A stretch of DNA of 64,000 nt from Bin87 sp965219925 (GTDB lineage: Bacteria; Chloroflexota; Dehalococcoidia; Lucifugimonadales; UBA3495), in the NCBI GenBank assembly GCA_965219925.1, contig OZ244795.1, forward strand, positions 3,534,001 to 3,598,000, given 5' to 3'. The position numbers were made by a program, and so were the translations under genes. This document shows positions 36,357 through 45,569 of this stretch, piece by piece. The notes beneath the pieces were generated by a model that saw nothing but the letters and a program-made list of their open reading frames with translations, did no database searches and had not been told where the DNA came from. How positions within the stretch are numbered: the first letter of the stretch is position 1; every line of letters starts with the position of its first letter.

Positions 36357-37907
36357 ATGAGAAGAGCACTGTTTCTGGCGGTGGCGGCCATCGGGATTCC
36401 CGTGGCATTGGCGTGGATTGCGGTCAGACCGGTATCGGCGCACGGCTTTGGCGAGCGTTACGACTTGCCGTTGCCGCTTTCGCTGTTTGTGCTGGCCGGC
36501 GGGGCAGCCGTGGCGCTGTCATTTGTAATCGCGGCAGTGTTCCTCCAGAGAGGGAGAGCGGCGCACGGGTCGTACCCGCGCCTCAATCTGTTGAACATAC
36601 GCGTCGTTAGCTGGCTGGCTGCAACCTGGGTTACCGTACCTTTGCGCGCGGCTTCGCTGATTCTGACCATATATGTCATTGGCGGCGCGCTGATTGGATC
36701 TGAACGGGAGGCATTGAATCCGGCGCCGGCAGCGGTGTACGTTGCTTTTTGGGTTGGGTTGAGCTTTTTCTCGGCGCTGCTGGGGAACCTGTGGGCGCTG
36801 GTGAACCCGTGGAAGGCGTTGTGGACCTGGTTTGAGTACCTGGCTGATCTGATTCGGCCGGGTGCGATGCTGAGCCGGTATGTCCCGTATCCGTCGCGCC
36901 TGGGCGTGTGGCCGGCGGTTCTGGTTTTCGCTGGATTCGCATTCCTGGAAACGGTGGTCGCCGACTCCGCCGGGCCCCGGGTATTGGGATGGATTCTGGT
37001 CGGCTACACGGTTTACAACCTGGTCGGGATGTTCCTGTTTGGGAGGGATGTTTGGCTGCGAAACGCCGAGGGGTTCACCCTGGTATTTGGTTTTATGGCG
37101 CGGTTTTCGGTCACCGAGGTTCGCGCGCCACTATCGGTGTGCGAGGATTGCAGCTCAAACGGCCAATGCCATTCTGCTGCAACCGACTGCGTAGATTGCT
37201 ACGAATGCTACGGGCTGGCAACGCGGGAGGAACGGGAGTGGAATTTGCGTCCGCCGGCGGCGGGCCTTAATCGACTGGGCCACGTATCGGCGGCGGCGGT
37301 GGTGCTGGTTGTCCTGCTGCTGTCCACAGTGTCATTCGATGGACTGTCGGCGACGCCGGAATGGTTGATATTCGCAACCTGGTTCGAGTTGCAGTGGCGC
37401 GGTTGGGGTAGCGATGCCGCCAACCTGATGGGAGTGCTGGGGTTGCCGGTGTTATTCGGCATACTGTTTGCGTTCACGTGCAGCCTCATGACATTGATCG
37501 CGCGCCGGCCGACGCCGGCAGCAACGGAGTTGGTGAAGGCATTTGCGTTTTCTTTGCTGCCCATAGCGCTGGCTTATCATTTTGCCCATTTCGTTGGGTT
37601 CCTGTTCGTCAACGGGCAACGGTTTATCGTGTTGGTGTCGGACCCGTTCGGCCGGGGATGGGATTTATTCGGCACCGCCGATGCGATCATCAACATTGGG
37701 ATTCTCTCGCCCACATTCATCTGGTATTTCTCCATGTTGGCCATCGTGATCGGTCATATTGCCGGGGTGTATCTGGCTCACGCGCAGGCCGTGAGGATAT
37801 ATGGAGACCGGGCTACGGCCCTGCGAAGCCAGCTGCCGATGCTGGTTTTAATGGTGTGTTACACTTGCGCGAGTTTGTGGATTATTTCGCGTCCCATCTC
37901 GGAATAG
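36357..37907 (+). CDS. Large polytopic membrane protein with Cys-rich loop
   Basis: 516 residues: signal/first helix ending VRPVSAHGFGERYDLPLPL, about twelve hydrophobic segments, and a loop near residues 260-285 with CEDCSSNGQCHS and DCVDCYECYG (seven Cys), suggestive of a metal or Fe-S site. The AHG-x-RxDLPxP start resembles actinobacterial membrane proteins often annotated as fenitrothion hydrolase; that name may not reflect function. YHFAHFVGF in a late helix supplies histidines. Paired with the FixH-like gene 118 bp upstream. A metal- or haem-related membrane role is an inference. Confidence 0.6.
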   Translation: MRRALFLAVAAIGIPVALAWIAVRPVSAHGFGERYDLPLPLSLFVLAGGAAVALSFVIAAVFLQRGRAAHGSYPRLNLLNIRVVSWLAATWVTVPLRAASLILTIYVIGGALIGSEREALNPAPAAVYVAFWVGLSFFSALLGNLWALVNPWKALWTWFEYLADLIRPGAMLSRYVPYPSRLGVWPAVLVFAGFAFLETVVADSAGPRVLGWILVGYTVYNLVGMFLFGRDVWLRNAEGFTLVFGFMARFSVTEVRAPLSVCEDCSSNGQCHSAATDCVDCYECYGLATREEREWNLRPPAAGLNRLGHVSAAAVVLVVLLLSTVSFDGLSATPEWLIFATWFELQWRGWGSDAANLMGVLGLPVLFGILFAFTCSLMTLIARRPTPAATELVKAFAFSLLPIALAYHFAHFVGFLFVNGQRFIVLVSDPFGRGWDLFGTADAIINIGILSPTFIWYFSMLAIVIGHIAGVYLAHAQAVRIYGDRATALRSQLPMLVLMVCYTCASLWIISRPISE

Positions 37908-37976
37908 TACGTTGGAATAGCACGTTGCGGGAAGCGGAAAATCAGCCCCAAAAACAACGACCGCCGGAGATTGACA

Positions 37977-38792
37977 GTGCCTGAAATCAGACCAAGGCTG
38001 GAAGGGAAAGTCGCCATCGTGACGGGAGCCGGGTCCAGTGGGCCGGGCGTGGGCAACGGCCGCGCCGCGGCGACCCTGTTCGCCCGCGAAGGCGCGCGCG
38101 TTTTGTTGGCCGACCAGACCATAGAGCGGGCCGGGGAAACGTTGGAATTGATCCAGTCCGAAGGCGGGAAAGCCTCTACGATTCAGGCAGACGTGACGGA
38201 TATTGATGACTGCCGTCGGATGGTGGAAGCGTGCATGGACCGTTATGGTCGCCTGGACATCCTGGACAACAATGTAGGGATATCGCGTCGCGGGACGGTG
38301 GTGGAGATTTCGGAAGAGGACTGGGATCGGGTGATGTCCATCAACGTGAAAAGCATCGTGCTGGCCAGCAAGTTCGCGATTCCCAGGATGCAGGAAACCG
38401 GCGGCGGTTCGATAATCAACATCTCTTCGATCGCTGGACTCCGGGCACACAGCAGCACGCCCTATACGGCGTCGAAGGCGGCGGTGATTGGTTTGACAAT
38501 CTCGATGGCGGCAGACCACGGACCCGATGGCATTCGCACGAACTGCATCGCTCCGGGCCTAGTGTACACCCCGATGGTGGCCCCACGTATGGATGATGAT
38601 TTGCGCCAAATCCGCAGCGCAGCGGCCCCGTTGCGCACCGAGGGCACGGCCTGGGACATTGGCTACGCCGCGTTGTTCCTGGCTAGCGACGAGGCACGGT
38701 GGGTCAACGGCGTGGTGCTGCCCGTGGACGCCGGCCTGGTGGCCACATCGCCGGTAACGTACGAGACTCTGGCGCAGCAGGTCAGGGTTTAG
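37977..38792 (+). CDS. Short-chain dehydrogenase/reductase
   Basis: 271 residues from GTG 37977, seven bases after GGAGA (TTG 37971 is too close). Rossmann SDR: nucleotide-binding TGAGSSGPGVGNGRA, LDNNVGIS in place of the usual NNAG, catalytic Ser in IINISSIAG, and YTASKAA with Tyr and Lys. The Gly-rich loop is longer than the standard TGxxxGIG. Uses NAD(P)H; substrate unknown. Confidence 0.9.
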   Translation: MPEIRPRLEGKVAIVTGAGSSGPGVGNGRAAATLFAREGARVLLADQTIERAGETLELIQSEGGKASTIQADVTDIDDCRRMVEACMDRYGRLDILDNNVGISRRGTVVEISEEDWDRVMSINVKSIVLASKFAIPRMQETGGGSIINISSIAGLRAHSSTPYTASKAAVIGLTISMAADHGPDGIRTNCIAPGLVYTPMVAPRMDDDLRQIRSAAAPLRTEGTAWDIGYAALFLASDEARWVNGVVLPVDAGLVATSPVTYETLAQQVRV

Positions 38793-38872
38793 CCCGGGCC
38801 GCAGGCAACCTGACCCGGTTTACAGCCGGATATTGCAGCCATACCGAAGACCAGGACTCGATCGACCAGGCG

Positions 38873-39022
38873 TGTTGACATTGAGATTTAAGGCGATTTC
38901 GCTAACCCCAGTTCGCCATTCCCGCGAAAGCGGGAATCCAGAGTACCCTGAATGTGAACGATGTCTGCTTTCCAAAGCGCCTGGATTCCGGCTTTCGCCG
39001 GAATGACGTGAAATGTCAACAG
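38873..39022. repeat. Dispersed repeat D, copy 1 (TTGACATT...AATGTCAA)
   Basis: About 150 bp beginning TGTTGACATT and ending AAATGTCAACA, with inner arms ATTCCCGCGAAAGCGGGAAT and CCGGCTTTCGCCGGAATG. A second copy at 46496-46670 is nearly identical apart from an inserted 26-bp palindrome. Intergenic, between convergent SDR and FKBP genes. Confidence 0.75.
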
Positions 39023-39025
39023 AAC

Positions 39026-39457
39026 CTAGGACTCGATGGAAACCAGTTGCAGGTCGAACGTGAGGTCTTTGCCGGCCAGGGGATGATTGGCGTCCAGAGT
39101 GACTTCCTGATCTCCAACGGAGACGATGCCAAAGGACACGACTTGTCCGTCGCTTTGTTGGCCCTGGACGCGAGTGCCCACTTCCAGCGGCATGTCGGAG
39201 GGGAACTCGTCTCGCGGTACGTTCATTATACCGTCGGGCTGGTGTTCGCCGTAAGCATCGGCGCATGGGATGTGAACCGTCTTGGCGTCGCCGGGGGACA
39301 TACCCAAGACACCCTGGTCAAATCCAGGGATGACCTGGCCGCTGCCGACGGTGAACGCCAGGGGCGTGCCGCCTTCGGATGAATCGAACACTTCGCCATC
39401 GTCGAGCCGACCGGTGTAGTGAACCCGCACCTTGTCGCCCTGCTGTACTGTAGCCAA
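39026..39457 (-). CDS. FKBP-type peptidyl-prolyl isomerase (SlyD-like)
   Basis: 143 residues from TTG 39457, placed after GGAGGCGG. FKBP core VRVHYTGRLDDGEVFDSSEG and VIPGFDQGVLGMSPGDAKTV with the typical SlyD insert-in-flap region (AYGEHQPDGIMNVPRDEFPS). It lacks the His-rich SlyD tail. A cytoplasmic folding helper. Confidence 0.9.
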   Translation of the reverse strand: MATVQQGDKVRVHYTGRLDDGEVFDSSEGGTPLAFTVGSGQVIPGFDQGVLGMSPGDAKTVHIPCADAYGEHQPDGIMNVPRDEFPSDMPLEVGTRVQGQQSDGQVVSFGIVSVGDQEVTLDANHPLAGKDLTFDLQLVSIES

Positions 39458-39587
39458 TTTAACCGCCTCCGCCGGGTAATATGGATCAATATAGCACACC
39501 GGGCAAAATGATCCCCGATTTATGATATGGTACGGATGCGGCCTGAAGCATCCGACATTGCAAAGGGATTCGGTCGCGGGAGGAGTC

Positions 39588-40679
39588 ATGAAGTACGGGT
39601 TGTTTATGATGCCGTCCCACCCGCCGGAACGTAACATTTACGATGCGCACCAATGGGACCTGGAGTACTTGGTACTGTGCGACCGGCTGGGTTTTGACGA
39701 AGCCTGGATAGGGGAACACTTCACTTCCCCCTGGGAACCGATACCCGCGCCCGATCTGCTAATTGCACAGGCGCTGATGAAGACCGAGCGCATTAAGTTG
39801 GGTTCCGGGGCGCATCTGTTGCCTTTCCACCATCCGGCGGAACTGGCGCACCGGGTGGCGTACCTGGATCACCTGTCCCAGGGAAGGTTCCTGTTTGGCG
39901 TGGGCAGCAGCGGATTGCCCAGCGACTGGGCCCTGTTTGACGTTGACGGCAACAATGGTGAGCACCGGGAGATGACCCGGGAGTCGCTGGACATCATTCT
40001 GAAAATCTGGGAGAACGACGGGCCGTTTGAATACAAAGGGAAGTTCTGGAACGTCAGCATCCCGGAGCCCATGTACGGAACGCTGGAGTTTTTCCTGCGC
40101 CCTTACCAGAAGCCTCATCCACCGATAGGAGTAGCTTCGGTGAGCTATAAATCTCCCACGCTGATGATTGCCGGCGAAAAGGGCTTCATCCCCATGAGCC
40201 TGGCGCTGAACGCGGATTATTGCCGAAGCCATTGGGAGGCGGTGGAAGAAGGGGCGCAACGCTCCAACCTGCATCCGTCTCGCGAAGATTGGCGGCTGGT
40301 TCGGGATGTGTATGTTGCCGACACCGACGAAGAAGCTCGCGACAAGGCCCTGAACGGAATGCTGGGCCGGGTGTGGCATGACTATCTACTGCCCCTGTTC
40401 CGGGAATTCGACCTGATGGCCGTGTTCAAGCACGACCCGGAAGTCGCCGACGACGCGGTGAACATCGAGTACATGGCTGACCACCTCTGGCTGATAGGCT
40501 CACCCGACACGGTGGCTGGAAAAATCCGCAGCATGTATGACGAAGTCGGCGGGTTCGGCGCATTGCTGACGCTCGTTTACGATCAGTGGCAGGATCAGGA
40601 AGGTTGGGAAAAATCCACGCGGTTGCTGGCTGAGAAGGTAATGCCGCAGGTCGCAGATCTGACGGGCGCAGCAAAGTGA
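39588..40679 (+). CDS. LLM class flavin-dependent monooxygenase
   Basis: 363 residues from ATG 39588 after GGGAGGAG. Luciferase-like fold: MKYGLFMMPSHPPERN, LDHLSQGRFLFGVGSSGLPS and RPYQKPHPPIGVASVSYKSP; the longer length and FEYKGKFWNV segment match the two-component FMNH2-dependent monooxygenase subgroup. No reductase partner nearby. Substrate unknown. Confidence 0.9.
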   Translation: MKYGLFMMPSHPPERNIYDAHQWDLEYLVLCDRLGFDEAWIGEHFTSPWEPIPAPDLLIAQALMKTERIKLGSGAHLLPFHHPAELAHRVAYLDHLSQGRFLFGVGSSGLPSDWALFDVDGNNGEHREMTRESLDIILKIWENDGPFEYKGKFWNVSIPEPMYGTLEFFLRPYQKPHPPIGVASVSYKSPTLMIAGEKGFIPMSLALNADYCRSHWEAVEEGAQRSNLHPSREDWRLVRDVYVADTDEEARDKALNGMLGRVWHDYLLPLFREFDLMAVFKHDPEVADDAVNIEYMADHLWLIGSPDTVAGKIRSMYDEVGGFGALLTLVYDQWQDQEGWEKSTRLLAEKVMPQVADLTGAAK

Positions 40680-40945
40680 CCGGGTGCGGAGAATTACCGG
40701 GGTTGGGCTCAGCGGTACTTTCGCTAAAAGTAATCCGCCTTGCGCCAATTCGCTTTTTGCCGCTCCGACGGTGACGGTACATATTCACCAGGTCCAATTA
40801 TTGGATATTGATACCAAAATAACGACAGGTGGTAAGGCCATACCACTGCATTGGTGGAACCACGTGGTGTAATATGTGGGATGTCCGCTCCCCGTAACAT
40901 GCAAATGGATGTGGGGGCGGTGAACACACTTCGGGAAGAGGGGAT

Positions 40946-41182
40946 ATGGCGACGCAGCGAATAAGAAAAACCAAGCTGATGCGCAAAGTGGAAGACAAAC
41001 ACGGCCGGCCTCTGGAAAATCTGGTGCCCGAACTGGTGAATCAAATGGGTATGAGCCGGGCCGCCACGGTGCTGGAAGTCAGCCCGGCTACCCTGGGTTA
41101 CTGGATGTTGAAAATGGGTATCCAATATCGCCGCGTTGCCCTTGCGGAAGGCGAGACCATCGAGGTTCGCCGGCAGGGTTAG
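40946..41182 (+). CDS. Small helix-turn-helix protein
   Basis: 78 residues from ATG 40946 after AAGAGGGG. RAATVLEVSPATLGYWMLK is a helix-turn-helix-like pattern with a basic N-terminus (RIRKTKLMRK). Possibly a small DNA-binding regulator; targets unknown. The 260 bp upstream contain no recognised gene. Confidence 0.6.
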   Translation: MATQRIRKTKLMRKVEDKHGRPLENLVPELVNQMGMSRAATVLEVSPATLGYWMLKMGIQYRRVALAEGETIEVRRQG

Positions 41183-41221
41183 CGCGACCCAGCCAACCAC
41201 GGCGGATGCAAAACCCGGTAG

Positions 41222-41665
41222 CTACGGCGGCGAGAGTGTAGGTGCCCCCAAGCCGCCGATTTCTACGTCAATGGCTTCTTCGGCGCCGGGCCACGGCGGC
41301 ATGGTTATGCACAGGAACCGCAGCTCTTCGTGCCGGTCGGCGCTGAACTGGAACGCCCAACCCACAGGAATTACCACCGCGTCTCCGGGTGTTACCGCCA
41401 TTGCCGGATAGCTTCCAGGGTCCGTGCTGGAAGGGCAGCGCCAAACTCGGCCTGTACCAGCAAGGATGTACCAGGCTTCTTCGACGGCACGGTGGCGCAC
41501 CGGCCTGCTGACGGAACCGGGCCCGATGCTCACCTCGACGATGCTACAGGCATGGGCGCCGTGTTCAGAGTGGAGCACAAGCCGAATTTCTGATCCATCG
41601 GGAGCGGTTATCGAATCGGTTGAGCGTCGCCCTACCGGTGGGACTGGCGTTGGCCCGGCCGGCAT
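41222..41665 (-). CDS. Cupin-domain protein
   Basis: 147 residues. A single conserved beta-barrel with RHRAVEEAWYILAGTGRVWR and TPGDAVVIPVGWAFQF, the two cupin motifs; His and Glu ligands are present in the first. Possibly a small metal enzyme or binding protein. It starts 4 bp beyond the stop of the enoyl-CoA hydratase gene, same strand, so the two are co-transcribed. Confidence 0.82.
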   Translation of the reverse strand: MPAGPTPVPPVGRRSTDSITAPDGSEIRLVLHSEHGAHACSIVEVSIGPGSVSRPVRHRAVEEAWYILAGTGRVWRCPSSTDPGSYPAMAVTPGDAVVIPVGWAFQFSADRHEELRFLCITMPPWPGAEEAIDVEIGGLGAPTLSPP

Positions 41666-41668
41666 TGC

Positions 41669-42484
41669 CTAGCCGTCGCGGGGTTTGCGACCCTTGCGGT
41701 CGAGGAAATCAGCGAAGCCTTCCTCTACGGACAAACCCTGGAAGCGGCTGGATCGACCCATAATCTCGTTGCGATATTGCTCTTCAATGGGCAGGCCGGA
41801 GTGTTCGAGCAGCAATTGCTTGATGTTGGCCAGGCCTTCCACCCGGTTGCGAGCCATGCCGGCGGCGATGTCCAGCGCCTTGTCCATCAGTTCTTCGGAC
41901 GAGAAAAGGTGGTTAATCAGCCCCATGTGATAAGCCTCATCGGCAAAGACTTCGCGGCCGCTGAGCAGCAGTTCCTTGGCGCGATGGATGCCGACCAACT
42001 GCGGGAGGCTCCACGTGGCATTCATCTGGCCGTAGTTGACTGCCAGGAAACGGAAACTGGTTTTTTCGCAACCGACCAGGAAATCGAGGCTGGTGGCCAG
42101 CACTGTCCCACCGCCGTAGCACAGACCGTTGACGGCTCCAATCAGGGGTTTGCTACAGGTATGCAGGTGCCAGGTGTATTGAGAGCGCTGCTGCTGGCCT
42201 TGCTCGCGCTGTTCCGGGCTGAGTTCCCGGTTCTCGTGGATGTCGGCGCCGGCCGAGAACGCACGCTCCCCGGCTCCGGTGATGATGATTGCTCCGACGC
42301 TGTCATCGTTTTCATAATCGGTGATCGCCTGGTCCAGTTCGCGTACCAACTGCAGGTTGAGCGCGTTGAGAACCTCGGGACGATTGAGTGTGACTACTCC
42401 GATGTGGGTTTCCACCTCGTTCCGGCCCATCATGGTGGGACGGGTCACCGTATCGGTCTTGATGCAGGCGTACGTAGTAACCAT
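41669..42484 (-). CDS. Enoyl-CoA hydratase/isomerase family protein
   Basis: 271 residues, crotonase fold: VVTLNRPEVLNALN, AFSAGADIHENREL (oxyanion and CoA pocket), AVNGLCYGGGTVLATSLDFL and the C-terminal SVEEGFADFLDRKGRKP. The Glu usually found after GGG-x-E-L is replaced (GGGTVLA), so the precise reaction is uncertain. First gene of a two-gene unit with the cupin. Confidence 0.9.
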   Translation of the reverse strand: MVTTYACIKTDTVTRPTMMGRNEVETHIGVVTLNRPEVLNALNLQLVRELDQAITDYENDDSVGAIIITGAGERAFSAGADIHENRELSPEQREQGQQQRSQYTWHLHTCSKPLIGAVNGLCYGGGTVLATSLDFLVGCEKTSFRFLAVNYGQMNATWSLPQLVGIHRAKELLLSGREVFADEAYHMGLINHLFSSEELMDKALDIAAGMARNRVEGLANIKQLLLEHSGLPIEEQYRNEIMGRSSRFQGLSVEEGFADFLDRKGRKPRDG

Positions 42485-42641
42485 AGCTCCTTCCTAAGCC
42501 ATAGACGGGACGGGAGTGGCCTCGATGATCGTCCCGCGCTGGAGGTTGATTTGCGAAGGTCATTATAACGGGGTTCGCGTTGGGCGGGTAGTGCGGACAT
42601 AATCTCACGCGTACCCACATTGTCAAACCAAACTGGCCTAC

Positions 42642-42750
42642 TGTCATTGCGAGCGCAGCGTGGCAATCTCGTCGCCGTAGCAATAGTGGTTTGCCGACGT
42701 GTGTTCAACCTCAACGAGATTGCCACGTCGCTGCGCTCCTCGCAATGACA
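42642..42750. repeat. Palindromic repeat A (TGTCATTGCGAG family)
   Basis: TGTCATTGCGAG...GTGGCAATCTCG followed by CGAGATTGCCAC...CTCGCAATGACA, i.e. two inverted arms of about 35 bp around a central spacer. Other members: 16078-16103 (fragment), 44285-44412, 49171-49285, 49791-49900, 49943-50052, 60377-60496. All are intergenic. Confidence 0.85.
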
Positions 42751-42809
42751 GGTGGAGGTGGGTACGCGTGAGCGGGCAGAATGGGGGAGTGGGCTGGCGC
42801 AGCTGTAAG

Positions 42810-44228
42810 TCAGCACACCGGCGGGCGATGGTGGCCCCACGGCCGGGCTTCCTCAAATGCTGCCATTGCGCGCAAAACCCGGCCTTCTGCACCGGATGGG
42901 CCGACGATGTGCAGGCCGACGGGGAGGCCGTCAGCCGAGAACCCGCAGGGTACACTGGATGCAGTTTGTCCACTCATGTTGATCGGGAATGTGAACGGCA
43001 GGTATCCCCACCAGGGTTCGACGTCGCGCCCGGCGATGGTGGTGGGGTGTTGGCCGATGGGGAAAGCCGTTACCGCCATGGCCGGCGTCAACAGAATGTC
43101 GTAGTTGTTGAAGAAATCGGCAAAGCGGCGTTTGAGCCGGTCTACATAGGCCAGGGCCCGGGACAGTTGGGCGGCTGATAGTTTGGAGGCAAGGTCAAAG
43201 GTCTGCCGCACATACTGGGTGAACTCGTCTCGGCGTTCCGGGTACAAACTTTCGTAGGAAGTGTACGAGGCTGTACCGAAAACGGTGGCGAATGCCGGGA
43301 ATGGATCGCCTTCGATCTCGGGAGCGGCTTCTTCCACCGTCGCGCCCATATCCTGAAAGACCTGGGCTGCGGCTCGGGTGATCTGCACCACCTCCGGATC
43401 AACCGCTGCGTAGCCGAAATCCTCGCTCCAGGCGACGCGCCAACCGCTGACGCCTCCCTCGAGAGCGGCAAGGTAATCGGGCGGCTGGTCGGTGAGAGTA
43501 CCGGGATCCCGGGAATCAGGTCCGGCGAGCGCCTGGAGCAGGAGCGCGGTGTCGCGAACGGAACGGCTCATGGGGCCCGACTGGGAGAAATGATTGGCCG
43601 CCGGCCCGCCGTAGCCGCCGAATCGTGGCACACGGCCCTGTGAGGGTTTGATGCCCGTTACGCCGCTGAAGCTTGACGGTATTCGGATGCTGCCTCCGCC
43701 GTCGCTGCCGGTCGCCAGGGTGCAAAGTCCTGAGATCAGCGCCGCCGCCGCGCCGCCGCTGCTTCCGCCGGGAGTGCAATCGGTGTTCCAGGGATTGCGG
43801 CAAGGATCGCTGACCAGGTTTTCGGTAGTGCCTGACTGCCCGAACTCGGGAGTGTTGGTTTTGCCCAGGATTATGCCGCCGGCGGCCTTGACCCGTTCGA
43901 CCACGATGGAATCGATGTCCGGGACCCGGTCTCGGAAGATGGCAGAACCGAGAGTCGTGGTGACCCCTTTGGTCATCTCCAGGTCCTTGATGGATATGGG
44001 GACGCCGTGGAGCGGCCCCAAGGCATCGCCACGCTGCACCGCCGCGTCGGCCTCGCTGGCGGCGGCGGTGGCTTCGTCGTGGCAGACCGTCAGGTAGGCG
44101 CTGAGCTGAGGATTAAGTTGGTCGATCCGGTCTAGAAACAATCCGGTCAGTTCGGCGGCGGACATTTCACGGTCGGCAATCATGCGCCGGATGTCAATGG
44201 CCGATGCAAAGGCTAGTTCAGAATCCAT
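42810..44228 (-). CDS. Amidase (amidase signature family)
   Basis: 472 residues from ATG 44228 after AGGAG. The Ser-cisSer-Lys triad is visible: Lys in GVPISIKDLEMTKG, the Ser pair in TPGGSSGGAAAA and downstream GSDGGGSIRIPSSFSGVTG. The C-terminal ALTPAMAVTAFP-like region is normal. It hydrolyses an amide bond; substrate unknown (GatA-like length, but no gatB/gatC). Confidence 0.92.
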   Translation of the reverse strand: MDSELAFASAIDIRRMIADREMSAAELTGLFLDRIDQLNPQLSAYLTVCHDEATAAASEADAAVQRGDALGPLHGVPISIKDLEMTKGVTTTLGSAIFRDRVPDIDSIVVERVKAAGGIILGKTNTPEFGQSGTTENLVSDPCRNPWNTDCTPGGSSGGAAAALISGLCTLATGSDGGGSIRIPSSFSGVTGIKPSQGRVPRFGGYGGPAANHFSQSGPMSRSVRDTALLLQALAGPDSRDPGTLTDQPPDYLAALEGGVSGWRVAWSEDFGYAAVDPEVVQITRAAAQVFQDMGATVEEAAPEIEGDPFPAFATVFGTASYTSYESLYPERRDEFTQYVRQTFDLASKLSAAQLSRALAYVDRLKRRFADFFNNYDILLTPAMAVTAFPIGQHPTTIAGRDVEPWWGYLPFTFPINMSGQTASSVPCGFSADGLPVGLHIVGPSGAEGRVLRAMAAFEEARPWGHHRPPVC

Positions 44229-44284
44229 GGTAAGTCTCCTGCGATTGAGTTGAAGAAAATTGCGAAACTCCAGTCCCTGCCCTC

Positions 44285-44412
44285 TGTCATTGCGAGGAGC
44301 GTAGCCGCTCATGGTGAGCCTGTCGAACCACGTGGCAATCCCGTTGAAGCAACGGCGACGGTTTCAGCGACGAGATTGCCGCCCCCGTATCAAGTACGGG
44401 GTCGCAATGACA
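44285..44412. repeat. Composite palindromic repeat A with B and C pieces
   Basis: Outer TGTCATTGCGAG and CGCAATGACA arms of family A. Inside are a family-B segment (CTCATGGTGAGCCTGTCGAA) and the CCCCGTA-TCAAG-TACGGGG palindrome (44383-44401). It shows these repeats nest in one another. Confidence 0.75.
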
Positions 44413-44531
44413 AGTTTCGCAATTTTCGATAGGTTGAACCGCGACCCCGAAGATGCGGGGGGTATAGTGTATAGTAATCGATCTGTACACGGGTCATTCT
44501 AGCATCGGGGCAAGGCTAAGGGCGCACTGAA

Positions 44532-45542
44532 ATGGCCACCGTAGGAATCATCGCCAACCCGGCTGCCAGCAAGGACATCCGACGCCTGGTTGCACAAGGT
44601 CGGGTTGTTCCCGACTGGGAAAAGGTAAACATCGTGCGGCGGGTGCTGATTGGCTTGCAATCCACCGGCGTAACGAAGGTACTGGCGATGCCCGACAGCG
44701 GCAACCTGTGCCGGCGCGCCGCCGATGATGCCGACGTGGAGTTGGCAGTTGAGATGCTGCCAATGTCGCCGCACTATACGGAAGGCGACACCATGCGGGC
44801 GGCTGCGGCCATGGCCGAACAGGGCGTTGGATGCCTGGTTACGCTGGGCGGAGATGGAACCAATCGCGCGGTGGCGGTCGGTACCAACCAGGTGCCGATA
44901 GTCGCGATATCGACCGGAACCAACAACATTTTCCCGGTTATGGTGGAGGGCACTCAGGCCGGTATCGCCGCGGGAATTGTGGCATCGGGCCGGCTGGACT
45001 GCCGGGACACTTCGGTAGTGAGCAAAACGCTTCAAGTCGCGGTGAACGGGCAACCCGCCGACCTGGCGTTGGTGGACGTGGCGATCTCGCGGGAGAGGTA
45101 TGTTGCTTCCCGGGCCATTTGGGATCTGGATACGGTGTTTGAGGTGTTTCTGACCCGTGCTGAACCCGCTGGAATCGGCCTGTCTTCGGTGGGCGGTCGG
45201 CTGCGACCTTTGTCGATGGGCGAGGCGGGGGGATTGCGGTACCGGCCCGGCCTTCCCGACGGCGACGAAGCGGCGTCGGTTTGGGCGACCACGGTGATTG
45301 CTCCGGTGGCCCCCGGTTTGGTGAAACCGGTGCCAATCGCCGACTGGGGTTTCTTGCAAGAGGGTGTGCCGGTGGACCTGGAACCCAGGCATTGCACGGT
45401 GGCTCTGGACGGAGAACGCACTTTGACCATCACGCCTGCCGACCGGGTCCAAATCGTGCTGGCTCGCAACGGGCCGCCGGTGGTACAGGTGCAGCGAACG
45501 TTGCGGCGGGCTGCGGAAAAGGGACTGTTTGGCGCTGCATAA
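44532..45542 (+). CDS. AcoX-like / ATP-NAD kinase-fold protein
   Basis: 336 residues. GIIANPAASKDIRR at the N-terminus, CLVTLGGDGTNRAVA (the GGDG nucleotide-binding motif of NAD/diacylglycerol kinase-fold proteins) and STGTNNIFPVMVEGTQAGIA match the AcoX-like branch of the NAD kinase family, associated with acetoin catabolism in some bacteria. No acetoin dehydrogenase genes are here. The TauE-like gene follows after 27 bp. Confidence 0.82.
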   Translation: MATVGIIANPAASKDIRRLVAQGRVVPDWEKVNIVRRVLIGLQSTGVTKVLAMPDSGNLCRRAADDADVELAVEMLPMSPHYTEGDTMRAAAAMAEQGVGCLVTLGGDGTNRAVAVGTNQVPIVAISTGTNNIFPVMVEGTQAGIAAGIVASGRLDCRDTSVVSKTLQVAVNGQPADLALVDVAISRERYVASRAIWDLDTVFEVFLTRAEPAGIGLSSVGGRLRPLSMGEAGGLRYRPGLPDGDEAASVWATTVIAPVAPGLVKPVPIADWGFLQEGVPVDLEPRHCTVALDGERTLTITPADRVQIVLARNGPPVVQVQRTLRRAAEKGLFGAA

Positions 45543-45569
45543 CACGAGCGATCGGATAGTATTTCCCTG

